A stretch of DNA of 47,108 nt from Rhodospirillaceae bacterium (GTDB taxonomy: Bacteria > Pseudomonadota > Alphaproteobacteria > Azospirillales > Azospirillaceae). A model generated the notes under the pieces. That model was not told the DNA's origin. It worked only from the letters and a program-made list of their open reading frames with translations, and ran no database searches. Of the stretch, positions 7,688 to 14,514 are shown piece after piece (the stretch's first letter is position 1; each line of letters begins with the position of its first letter). The stretch covers positions 1-47,108 of the forward strand of contig JAJUIU010000023.1 of assembly GCA_029267445.1 (NCBI GenBank), in the 5' to 3' direction. The position numbers and the translations under genes are program-made.

Positions 7688-8368
7688 TCACCCCTCCGTG
7701 ATGATCTTCACCAGCTGCCCGGGCCGCAGCTCCGTGCCGGGCGGGATGTCGTTCAGCACGCGGAACCGTTCCTCCGGGTAGTCGTCGAACGGCATGCGGC
7801 GGACGAGATCGGCCACGCTCTCGCCGGGGCGGACCGACACCACCTGGATGCGGTAGGGCCTGAGTGCGGCGCGTTCCGCGTCGGTCAGCCGGCGGAAGCT
7901 GTAAGTCGTCTCCTGCAAGGGCGGGGCGAGGCCGCGCGTCAGATCCTGCGCCGTGACGAACAGGAAGCGGTAGTAGGTGTCCTGGTTCCAGCGGATGGCC
8001 ACCATGCGCACATCCACGGGGCCGCCCCGCGTCTGCGCCTGGGTGACGGCGGTCGCCGCCGGCATCCCGTTGACGTCGAACCGTTGCAGACCCGTGAGCT
8101 GGGCCTTGGGCGCCCAGGCCGTGGCGATGAACTGCGACGGGTCGCCCACACCCTGGGCCGGGGCCCCGTCGAAGATGATCATGGCGCGCCGGTCGGGCGA
8201 CAAGGCGGTGACCTGCCGCTGCCCGTTCAGAAGACGGAAACCGGTCGGAACCTCGAACCGGAAGCCCAGCTTGGGATGGGCGAAGACGCGATCGCGGACG
8301 AAGCCGTTCTCCGCACTGTCGCCATAGGTCACGCCGTCCAGCAGGCGCAGATAGGGTTCCCGGTCCAC
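7688..8368 (-). pseudogene. C-terminal half of the M48 metalloprotease (LysM-like tail), separated by an in-frame TGA
   Basis: 226 residues from a GTG at 8368. It starts abruptly with DREPYLRLLDGVTYGDSAENGF, the junction that in related M48 proteins follows directly after the peptidase domain, continues with a beta-rich region (HPKLGFRFEVPTGFRLLNG) and ends in a LysM-like segment (YRIQVVSVRPGESVADLVRRM ... RVLNDIPPGTELRPGQLVKII). It is in exactly the same frame as the upstream peptidase half, only one sense codon after that ORF's TGA. It has no signal peptide of its own, so as a separate protein it would be stranded in the cytoplasm. Either a recent nonsense mutation, a sequencing error, or a re-initiated second product. 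Confidence 0.75.
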
Positions 8369-8371
8369 CTC

Positions 8372-9172
8372 TCAGCGCGCGCCCTCGCGGGCGGCGGCGG
8401 CGGCCGACGCCTTCTCCACCCGCTCGGTCGTCGGCGGGTGGGTCTGGAGGTAGGAGAAGCTGTCGGCGGCACCCGGCTGGCCCGCCAGCAGGGCCTGGAG
8501 CTGCGCGTGCCGGCCCATGGTGTCGAGGAAGGACGACATCTCGCGCGGGTCGAACCCGCTGTCGGCCATGTAGCGGATGCCCAGCGTGTCGGCCTCCAGC
8601 TCCTGGCCCCGACTCCAGCCCGCCAGCACGAGCTGGGCGCCCTGGGCCGCCACCTGCCCGATCTGCTGGCCGCCGAACACCCCGGCCAGCACGGCACCCA
8701 CCTGGGCCAGCGTGCCCTGGCTGTAGCGCTCCGCCGTGTGGCGGGCGGTGATGTGGGCGATCTCGTGCCCGATCACGCCGGCAAGCTGCGCTTCGTTGTT
8801 GGCCAGCGCCATCAGCCCGCGCGTGATGTAGACGTAGCCGCCGGGGAGCGCGAAGGCGTTCACGATCTCGCTGTCGAGCACCGTGAAGGTGTATTTGAGG
8901 TCCGGGATCTCGGTCTTCGCCGCCAGCCGCTGGCCCAGCCGGTCCACATAGGCCTGCACCTGCGCGTTCTCGTAGGGACCGCCGAACTCGGCCATGACCT
9001 TGGGGTGCTCCTGGGCGCCCAGCGCCTGCTCCTTCTCCGGCGACAGCAGGGCCGTGAACTGGCGCTCGCCGGTGGCAGGATTGGTGGAACAGCTGGCGCC
9101 GGCCAGCGCCGCGGCCAGCAGAAGCGCCGTCCGTGACGGCCGTTTCAGGCGCTTTCGGTGATCAAGGGTCAT
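8372..9172 (-). CDS. M48 family zinc metalloprotease, lipoprotein (peptidase half, truncated by TGA)
   Basis: 266 residues. N terminus is basic, then a hydrophobic stretch and lipobox LAGASC with the lipidated cysteine at about residue 28; mature protein begins STNPATGERQ. Peptidase core: HEIAH zinc motif at 136-140 inside LAGVIGHEIAHITARHTAE, third ligand in ELEADTLGIRYM, and THPPTTERVEKA near the end. BepA/YfgC-like proteases act in the periplasm on outer-membrane protein assembly. The ATG at 9172 has an ideal GGGGAGG six bases upstream; an ATG six bases earlier directly abuts that site. The family is usually about 480-500 aa; this ORF stops at a TGA that is followed in frame by the remaining half. 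Confidence 0.85.
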   Translation of the reverse strand: MTLDHRKRLKRPSRTALLLAAALAGASCSTNPATGERQFTALLSPEKEQALGAQEHPKVMAEFGGPYENAQVQAYVDRLGQRLAAKTEIPDLKYTFTVLDSEIVNAFALPGGYVYITRGLMALANNEAQLAGVIGHEIAHITARHTAERYSQGTLAQVGAVLAGVFGGQQIGQVAAQGAQLVLAGWSRGQELEADTLGIRYMADSGFDPREMSSFLDTMGRHAQLQALLAGQPGAADSFSYLQTHPPTTERVEKASAAAAAREGAR

Positions 9173-9487
9173 GCGCATCCTCCCCGATCAGCAAACGGAA
9201 GCGGCTCCGGCCGGTTCCACGCGGCGGCGGCCCGATGCGCGCGATCGGCATCTTGCATTTCGCAAGTATTGCTAAGTGCAAAAGCAATCTCGCGACCATT
9301 GCAAAAGTCAAATCTTTGCACTCTGCAATACCCTCTTTCCGCCACAGCGGGCTCGCCCGCACTACGCCAACCCATTGCAACTGTTAGACTTTCACAAGGC
9401 GGCGATGGCTGGCCCCGCGATTGCTTTTGGTTCGGCGAGACCGAAACGAGCCCCCGAACGGGGCGAACCGAACCGAAGGAGATCATC
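9173..9487. promoter_or_regulatory. AT-richer divergent promoter region with three TTGC-N5-GCAA palindromes
   Basis: This 315-bp gap between the M48 and SCPU genes is visibly less GC-rich than its surroundings from about 9245 to 9400. It contains three exact TTGC-N5-GCAA palindromes at 9253-9265, 9269-9281 and 9316-9328, plus isolated TTGCAA half-sites at 9299-9304 and 9375-9380. The pattern suits a dimeric repressor or activator controlling one or both divergent genes. Close to the SCPU start, GGTTCGG (9429-9435) can pair with CCGAACC (9468-9474) immediately before the GAAGGAG ribosome site. Confidence 0.6.
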
Positions 9488-9964
9488 ATGGCCCGCATCG
9501 CTTCCCTCGCCGCCGCCGCCCTCGCCGTCGCCACCGTCGCCGGCTTCGCCGCCTCCGCCAACGCCCAGGCCGCTTCCGGCACCATCCGCCTGCAGGGTTC
9601 CGTCGCCGTCAACTGCACCGTCGCGGTGACCGACCTGAACCAGTCGCTGAACCTCGTGCAGGGCGAGACGGCCCGCCAGGTCGGCACCGTGGTCGAGAAC
9701 TGCAACTCCGGCACCGGCTACACCATCAGCGTCAGCTCCGCCAACAACGGCCAGCTGACCTCCACCGGCACCGGCACCGTTCCGATCGCCTTCACGCTGG
9801 GCTACGACGGGCAGTCGAGCAACCTCAGCAGCACGCTGGAACTGAACCGCAGCGGCGCCCAGTTCGGCAAGAACGTTCCGGTCACGGTCACCATCCCGGC
9901 CGCCTCCGACCGGATCGCCGGCACCTACAACGACACCATCACCGTCACGATCGCCGCCCGCTGA
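9488..9964 (+). CDS. Secreted spore-coat-U (SCPU) domain-like protein
   Basis: 158 aa with a long Ala-rich signal peptide (cleavage likely near residue 26-28, ANAQA). The mature part is a single beta-sandwich: GTIRLQGSVAVNCTVAV, a repeated Thr/Ser-rich strand pattern and the closing strand AGTYNDTITVTIAAR; two cysteines (43 and 72) would form the usual disulfide. This matches SCPU/fimbrial-like domains exported through chaperone-usher systems, but no chaperone or usher gene is nearby. Strong ribosome site GAAGGAG. It is monocistronic with a GC-rich hairpin right after the stop. Confidence 0.75.
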   Translation: MARIASLAAAALAVATVAGFAASANAQAASGTIRLQGSVAVNCTVAVTDLNQSLNLVQGETARQVGTVVENCNSGTGYTISVSSANNGQLTSTGTGTVPIAFTLGYDGQSSNLSSTLELNRSGAQFGKNVPVTVTIPAASDRIAGTYNDTITVTIAAR

Positions 9965-9978
9965 TCCGGAGCGCGGTC

Positions 9979-10003
9979 CGGCCGGGGCAGAAGGCCCCGG
10001 CCG
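9979..10003 (+). terminator. GC-rich hairpin after the SCPU gene (probable terminator)
   Basis: Nine-bp perfect stem CGGCCGGGG (9979-9987) / CCCCGGCCG (9995-10003) with a 7-nt loop, beginning about 15 bp after the stop codon. The T-tract is poor (CAAGCCTTTCC), so termination may be Rho-assisted. Confidence 0.55.
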
Positions 10004-10268
10004 CAAGCCTTTCCGGGTCGCGCGGCCCCAGGGTCGCCGGACCGGAATCGCGGCCAGCGCGGCCGCGCCCCTTTCGGTTCGGGGCGAACGCGTGGACTTC
10101 AGCGGCGTGGGTGGGTCTGATGCTCCCCGCGCCGCCTTTTTAGGCGGATCGGTGAATCCGTCTCATGCATCCAGCGAGAAACCCGCGTTTGCGACCGACC
10201 CTTCGCAGGGTCTAGTTGAATGGCTCCACCCGCCGCGTGCGGGTCATGACCCAGAGAGGTCCCGAGCC
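10004..10268. other. Intergenic region with small hairpins upstream of a 77-aa ORF
   Basis: 265 bp with no convincing gene. A 6-bp hairpin CCGCCT-TTTT-AGGCGG lies at 10132-10147, and GACCC-TTCGCA-GGGTC follows near 10197-10212. A GAGAGGT ribosome site precedes the next ORF. No promoter could be assigned with confidence. Confidence 0.35.
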
Positions 10269-10502
10269 ATGGACAGCGATTTCAGCGTCCCCTTCGCCAG
10301 CCCCGCCCGTGTGGAGCCGGAGTTCATCCGCCGCCCGGACGGCAGCCTCGCCACCGAACGCTATGTGGAGGCCGCCCGCCAGATCCGCGCCGACGCCATG
10401 CGGCAGTGGCTGGACGGGCTTGCCGCCTGGACCCGCGCCCGCAACGTCAGGGTCGAGCCGCCGCTGGCGCCCGGCCGCTGCCCCGATCCGACCGGGGCCT
10501 GA
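10269..10502 (+). CDS. Small conserved-type hypothetical protein (77 aa)
   Basis: Short soluble protein without signal peptide or membrane helix. The middle (ATERYVEAARQIRADAMRQWLDGLAAWTRAR, residues about 28-58) is one long basic amphipathic helix; it recalls the small alphaproteobacterial RSP_7527-type proteins whose core is R-A-x-A-M/L repeated on a helix. The ends are proline-rich. A plausible GAGAGGT ribosome site sits 8-14 bases before the ATG. Function unknown. It is 63 bp upstream of the LysR gene on the same strand. Confidence 0.6.
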   Translation: MDSDFSVPFASPARVEPEFIRRPDGSLATERYVEAARQIRADAMRQWLDGLAAWTRARNVRVEPPLAPGRCPDPTGA

Positions 10503-10565
10503 CTTGCCGGAGGGACGGGCGGGCCGTAAGCTTCCGCCCGTCCGCAGCGTCCGGAACCCGGCCCC

Positions 10566-11474
10566 ATGAAGCTCCCGCCCCTGAACGCGTTGCGCGCCTT
10601 CGAGGCCGCCGCCCGGCACGAGAGCTTCGCCAAGGCGGCGGCGGAGCTGCACCTGACCCCCTCGGCCATCAGCCACCAGATCCGCAAGCTGGAGGACCTG
10701 CTGGGCGCCGCCCTTTTCGACCGCAAGGCGCGGGGCCTGACCCTGTCGGACACGGGGCGGCGCTATTACGCGGTGGTGCGGGACGCATTCCTGCGCCTGC
10801 AGGAGGGGACCACGGCCGTGTTCGGCGCCCCCGCCCGCGCCCGGCTGCGGGTCAGCGCCATGCCCGCCTTCGCCACATACTGGCTGATCCCGCGCCTGGG
10901 CAGGTTCCAGGCGGCCCATCCCGAGATCGATGTGGAGCTGGACACCACCGACCGGTTCGCCGTGATCGGTCCGGGCGGGGTCGATGTCGGCCTGCGCTTC
11001 GGCCAGGGGCCGCAGCAGGGGCTGCAGGCCGACCTGCTGTTCGTGGACCGCATGACGCCGGTGTGCAGCCCGCGCCTGCTGACCGACGCCGGGCCGCTGG
11101 CCCCGGCGGACGTGGTGCGGTTCACCCTGCTGCAGGAGCGGCGGGCGGAGAGTGAATGGCGCACATGGCTGGGTGCCGTGGGCGTGCCTGAGGACCGGAT
11201 CGGCCAGCGGCTGCGCTTCGACACCACGGCCGCCGCCTACCACGCGGCGGAGGCGGGGTTGGGCTTCGCCATGGGTTGGCTGGGCCTGCTGGGGGAATCC
11301 CTGGCCGCCGGGACCCTGACCGCCCCGTTTCCGGAGATCGCCCCGCCCCGCGCCCAGGGCTACTACGCCGTCTGCGCGGCCGAGCATGAGCAGGACGGTC
11401 CGATCGCCGCCTTCCGGTCCTGGCTGCGGCGGGAGGTGGAGCGGGACCGTGCACCGGTGCCGGAAGTGGCGTGA
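10566..11474 (+). CDS. LysR family transcriptional regulator, GcvA type
   Basis: 302 aa. N-terminal winged helix-turn-helix (residues 3-62: LPPLNALRAFEAAARHESFAKAAAELHLTPSAISHQIRKLEDLLG) is the GcvA-type variant, 'SAISHQIRxLE' and 'LFxRxxRxxxLTxxG'. The effector domain follows (LRVSAMPAFATYWLIPRLGRF ... DVGLRFGQG ... CSPRLL). GcvA-type regulators often control adjacent amino-acid, metabolic or resistance genes; here the neighbour is a convergent nuclease-like gene three bases away, so no target is evident. Complete and undisturbed. Confidence 0.92.
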   Translation: MKLPPLNALRAFEAAARHESFAKAAAELHLTPSAISHQIRKLEDLLGAALFDRKARGLTLSDTGRRYYAVVRDAFLRLQEGTTAVFGAPARARLRVSAMPAFATYWLIPRLGRFQAAHPEIDVELDTTDRFAVIGPGGVDVGLRFGQGPQQGLQADLLFVDRMTPVCSPRLLTDAGPLAPADVVRFTLLQERRAESEWRTWLGAVGVPEDRIGQRLRFDTTAAAYHAAEAGLGFAMGWLGLLGESLAAGTLTAPFPEIAPPRAQGYYAVCAAEHEQDGPIAAFRSWLRREVERDRAPVPEVA

Positions 11475-11477
11475 GGG

Positions 11478-12206
11478 TCAGTCGAGCAGGCGCAGCCGCA
11501 CCGGCAGGCTGACGGCGATGGCGGGGCCGTTGCGGTCCTCCACCAGGCCGCGCGCCTCGATTGTCCGGCCGCCAAGGGACAGCGGGTCCATGCCGGCGAC
11601 GGCGAAGGCCTTGCGGTCCCGGCCGTCGATCTCCACCGTGAAGTCGCGGCGGTAGTCGCCGCCGAAATTCAGATAGATGCGGTCGCCGACGCGGGCCGCC
11701 TTGCGCACCTTGCCGCGCACGATACGCCAGCTTCCGGCGGTCCCGTCCGCGGCGGCGGCCGCGCGGAGCGGCGGGTCGGACCCACCCCAAAGGCCGCGAC
11801 CGGCCAGTTCCGCCTCCCGCTCGGCCGCGCGAAGGGCGTCCAGGACCGGCGCGTCCTCCGGCTCCGGCATCAGAAGGGCGGCCCCCAGGCGCAGGAGCTC
11901 CGCCTGAACCCACAGCCCGTCGTCGCGGACGAGATGCGCCACGATCCGGCCATGCCGATCGGGCTCCGCCGGTCCGCGCGGGACCACCGGCCGTCCCGCC
12001 ACCAGGGGCTCCAGGATGGCGTGGGCCCCCTCCGCCAGACGCACGGCCGCAAGCCGGACCCGCCGCCCGTCGGCGAGCGTGACCGTGCCGTCCGCCGCCA
12101 CCGCCGTGACGCCCGCACCGTCCAGCGCCGGCAGGGCCCCGATCCCCTCCGCCCGGGCGGCGGGGGTCAACGCGAGCAGGAGCAGCAGCATGAGTTGTCG
12201 AACCAT
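11478..12206 (-). CDS. Secreted thermonuclease (SNase)-like protein
   Basis: 242 aa with a signal peptide (MVRQLMLLLLLALTPAARA). Residues about 30-145 follow the staphylococcal nuclease OB fold: VRLAAVRLAE, EPDRHGRIVAHL and WVQAELLRLGAAL. Equivalents of the catalytic R35, E43 and R87 are R51, E59 and R87, but the D40 calcium ligand position holds R56 and the DGDT loop is AADGT, so activity is doubtful. A C-terminal beta domain (WRIVRGKVRKAARVGDRIYLNFGGDYRRDFTVEIDGRD) is typical of the longer Azospirillum/Rhodospirillum homologues. Start chosen at the ATG that opens the signal peptide. Confidence 0.82.
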   Translation of the reverse strand: MVRQLMLLLLLALTPAARAEGIGALPALDGAGVTAVAADGTVTLADGRRVRLAAVRLAEGAHAILEPLVAGRPVVPRGPAEPDRHGRIVAHLVRDDGLWVQAELLRLGAALLMPEPEDAPVLDALRAAEREAELAGRGLWGGSDPPLRAAAAADGTAGSWRIVRGKVRKAARVGDRIYLNFGGDYRRDFTVEIDGRDRKAFAVAGMDPLSLGGRTIEARGLVEDRNGPAIAVSLPVRLRLLD

Positions 12207-12338
12207 GCCGCCATGATCGACCGGTGGTTGCCCAACGGCAAGTCCGGAGGGCGGGCGCGGCCGGCCGGATGGAAAGACGGCCGGCGGGGGTGCCGCCGGC
12301 CGCAAGTCGAAGTCAGGGGAAAGGGATACCGGACCGGC

Positions 12339-12497
12339 TCAGCCGATCCGGTGGTCCGCCGTGCTGACGAACACGCCGTGGATGAACCAGGTGATCAGGG
12401 TCAGCAGCAGCAGGAAGCCCGCGAGCTTCGGCGCCAGGAGGAACAGGACGCCGGAGAGGCAGAGCAGGCAGAGATAGACGATGGTCATGGGTTTCAT
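12339..12497 (-). CDS. 52-aa two-helix membrane protein, YqaE/Pmp3-like
   Basis: Product begins MKPMTIVYLCLLCLSGV and ends TADHRIG. Two hydrophobic segments (residues 5-22 and 27-45) are separated by a short APKL turn. The total length (52) and the second half, LLLLTLITWFIHGVFV, resemble the LLTLLGYIPGxIHAxxV end of YqaE/Pmp3 stress-induced membrane proteins, but the PPLGV signature of the first helix is absent, so family membership is tentative. AGGA lies ten bases before the ATG. Downstream there is a GC-rich inverted repeat (12260-12267/12278-12285) that may end transcription. Confidence 0.6.
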   Translation of the reverse strand: MKPMTIVYLCLLCLSGVLFLLAPKLAGFLLLLTLITWFIHGVFVSTADHRIG

Positions 12498-12587
12498 CGG
12501 TCATGATCCTATGCACGGGACGGCCGGGCGCGCGCGCGCGGCGCGGGCCCATCGAAGCGGTCCGGATTTCTGGGAAGACTGGTCGGA

Positions 12588-13007
12588 TCAGACCGGGACT
12601 GGTGGGCCCGTCGGCTGGCGCGGGCCCGTGCGGACGGACCGGCGTGGCAGGTCGGCCACCGAAGCCGGCATGGCCGGGCGGGCGACCGGCGTCGTGCCGG
12701 TCAGATGGCGGGCGGGAAGGACGACGCCGGGATCGTCACCGCCATCATGGCGGGCGGGAACCGCCGCCTGTTCCGACCGCTCGGCCGGAAGGATCGCGGC
12801 GCGGGCGGGGGCCACCACCTCCGCCTGCCGGGCGTCGCTGCGCAGGCCGGCCAGGGCCGACCCCGCCGTGCCGGCCGGCAGGGCAGCACCCAGGATGGCC
12901 AGCACCAGGGCGACAAGCCCCGCGAACCAGCGCTCGGGCTGGCGCGGTGCCATCTCGCCGATGGGCTCGGCCAGGGACTCGGCGGTTGGCTGGTCGGTCG
13001 GGGTCAC
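12588..13007 (-). CDS. Proline/alanine-rich single-helix membrane protein (hypothetical)
   Basis: Uncertain gene. From a GTG at 13007 it gives 139 aa; an ATG at 13094 would add 29 aa and overlap the hemoglobin gene by about 30 bp, suggesting coupling. The only clear feature is one hydrophobic helix (ERWFAGLVALVLAILGAALPAG) followed by a long Pro/Arg/Ala-rich tail without cysteines. Composition is compatible with either a periplasm-facing tail or a spurious GC-rich frame. It fills an otherwise empty stretch on the same strand as the hemoglobin gene. Confidence 0.35.
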   Translation of the reverse strand: MTPTDQPTAESLAEPIGEMAPRQPERWFAGLVALVLAILGAALPAGTAGSALAGLRSDARQAEVVAPARAAILPAERSEQAAVPARHDGGDDPGVVLPARHLTGTTPVARPAMPASVADLPRRSVRTGPRQPTGPPVPV

Positions 13008-13062
13008 GGGCGGCCGTCGGGGCGGGCGGCGGAAACCGCCGGTTTCCAGGATATGGGAATGG

Positions 13063-13518
13063 TCATGCCGGTCCGCCAGGATCGTCGGCGACACGGCCGT
13101 CCAGCCCGCCGATCCCCCCGGCCCGCGACAGGGCGATGCCGGCCTGGAAGGCGTTGGCCATCCGCCGCGCCTTCTCCATCAGCTCGTCGGCGATATGGGG
13201 CGGGTAAAGCTCGTTGCAGGTGCTGGCGAACAGCTCGAGCCAGCGGCGGAAATGCACCGATTCCAACCCCGGCAGGAAGACATGCGCCTGCATCGGCCGG
13301 CCCTGGTAGCGCCCGCCGCCCAGCGTGACGGAGCACCAGAAGGCGTGCACACGGTCCAGATGCTCCTGCCATTCGGCGTCGCTTCCGCCGACCGCCGCCG
13401 TGAAGACGGGTCCCAGCAGGGCGTCCCGCCGGGCCGCCGCGTAGAAGGCGCCGACCAGGGCGGCGAGGCTTTCCGGATCGAGGCGGGTGAAGCGGATCTT
13501 GCGGGCGGAGCTGGACAT
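13063..13518 (-). CDS. Group III truncated hemoglobin
   Basis: 151-aa heme protein. Family marks are the B-helix LVGAFYAAARRDALLGPVF with Tyr26, the segment AFWCSVTLGGGRYQGRPMQAH (His79, expected proximal ligand) and VHFRRWLELFAST (His89, Trp93). Group III truncated globins bind O2/NO and have been linked to nitrosative or oxygen stress. The ATG at 13518 was picked since MSSSARKIRFTRLD leads straight into the A helix; the frame extends upstream without similarity to globins. Cytoplasmic, no signal peptide. Confidence 0.9.
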   Translation of the reverse strand: MSSSARKIRFTRLDPESLAALVGAFYAAARRDALLGPVFTAAVGGSDAEWQEHLDRVHAFWCSVTLGGGRYQGRPMQAHVFLPGLESVHFRRWLELFASTCNELYPPHIADELMEKARRMANAFQAGIALSRAGGIGGLDGRVADDPGGPA

Positions 13519-13638
13519 GCGGGTGCCGCGGTTGCCGGGTCGCGAGACATAGCACGCCCCGCCCCGCCGACGCGAGCGGGAGCGTACGGCCGCCCGACAA
13601 GGTCCCGGCACCCGCATGCCCGGTCTCACGCCCCGGCC

Positions 13639-14376
13639 TCAGGCGTTGAAGCCGCCATCCACGGTGATGGCCGCGCCGGTGATGTAGGAGGCGGCGGGGC
13701 TGGCCAGGAAGGCGACGGCGGCGGCCACCTCCTCCGCCTTGCCGTAGCGGCCGACGGCGGTGGGGGCGATCATGTAGGGCGCCCAGGGGGCGGTCGCCGG
13801 GTTCATGCCGGTGTCGATGGGGCCGGGCTGCACGGTGTTGACGGTGATGCCCTTCGGCGCCAGATCGCGCGCCCAGCCCTGGGCGAACAGGGCGACCGCC
13901 GCCTTGGTGGCGCCGTAGACGCCGGTGCCGGGGAACGGCACGCGCTCGCCCACCACGCTGCCGATGTTGATGATCCGGCCGCCCTCCTCCATCAGGCGCG
14001 CGGCCTCGCGGGACGCGAAGAAGACGGCGTGGACGTTCACCGCGAAGGAGGTGGCGTAGTCCTCGTCAGACATCTCCGCCAGCGGTGCGGTCAGGTAGAC
14101 GCCCGCATTGTTGACGAGGATGTCCAGCCGCCCGAACTGCGCGTGCACCCGGCGCACCAGCTCGCCCGCGTTCTCCGGCCGGGTGAGGTCCGCTTGGAAC
14201 GGCGCGGCGCGGACGCCGCCCGCGACCAGCTCGGCCACCAGGGCGTCGGCCTTGTCGCGGGAGCCGGCGTAGTGGACGGCCACATGGGCGCCTTGGGCGG
14301 CCAGCGCCCGCGCCGTGGCGGAGCCGATTCCACCCGCCCCGCCCGTGACCAGGGCGACCTTGCCTTTCAACTGCAT
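13639..14376 (-). CDS. SDR family oxidoreductase
   Basis: 245-aa classical short-chain dehydrogenase. Cofactor loop TGGAGGIG at 11-18, structural NNAG at 89-92 and catalytic S140-Y154-K158. HYAGS after the second strand, instead of an acidic residue, suggests NADP(H). Best resemblance is to FabG-like reductases in TetR-SDR pairs; substrate unknown. The ATG at 14376 has GGAG seven bases upstream and is preferred over in-frame ATGs at 14388 and 14409. It is divergent from the tetR-type gene and likely under its control through the paired operators between them. Confidence 0.9.
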   Translation of the reverse strand: MQLKGKVALVTGGAGGIGSATARALAAQGAHVAVHYAGSRDKADALVAELVAGGVRAAPFQADLTRPENAGELVRRVHAQFGRLDILVNNAGVYLTAPLAEMSDEDYATSFAVNVHAVFFASREAARLMEEGGRIINIGSVVGERVPFPGTGVYGATKAAVALFAQGWARDLAPKGITVNTVQPGPIDTGMNPATAPWAPYMIAPTAVGRYGKAEEVAAAVAFLASPAASYITGAAITVDGGFNA

Positions 14377-14424
14377 GTCGATCTCCATCCGAGCGGCCGA
14401 CCCGAACACGGCCGACCCTTTATT

Positions 14425-14491
14425 TACTGATCGGTATGGAAATCGTGCGCTTGCCTAGCCGTGTCAAGGAACATATGTACTGGCGAGTATG
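14425..14491. promoter_or_regulatory. Twin TetR-type operators in the SDR/tetR divergent promoter
   Basis: Two near-palindromic sites share TACTG-N4-GTATG: 14425-14438 (N4 = ATCG) and 14478-14491 (N4 = GCGA). Their start-to-start spacing is 53 bp, about five helical turns, and they lie between the two divergent start codons (14376 and 14515). Each core (TACTG....GTA) is an imperfect dyad, as expected for a TetR dimer. Confidence 0.65.
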
Positions 14492-14514
14492 AAATTTCCG
14501 CATGGGGGTGGCGG

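Noticed and set aside
8372-8374. TGA in the M48 gene read as selenocysteine
   Set aside because: No SECIS-like hairpin is apparent immediately downstream and the family has no cysteine at this linker position.
9253-9328. TTGC/GCAA repeats as replication iterons
   Set aside because: Irregular spacing, only three copies, no rep or partition gene close by; a regulator-binding array is the simpler reading.
12481-14430. 649-aa plus-strand frame across the hemoglobin and SDR genes
   Set aside because: Runs antisense through two clearly recognised genes; low-complexity translation.
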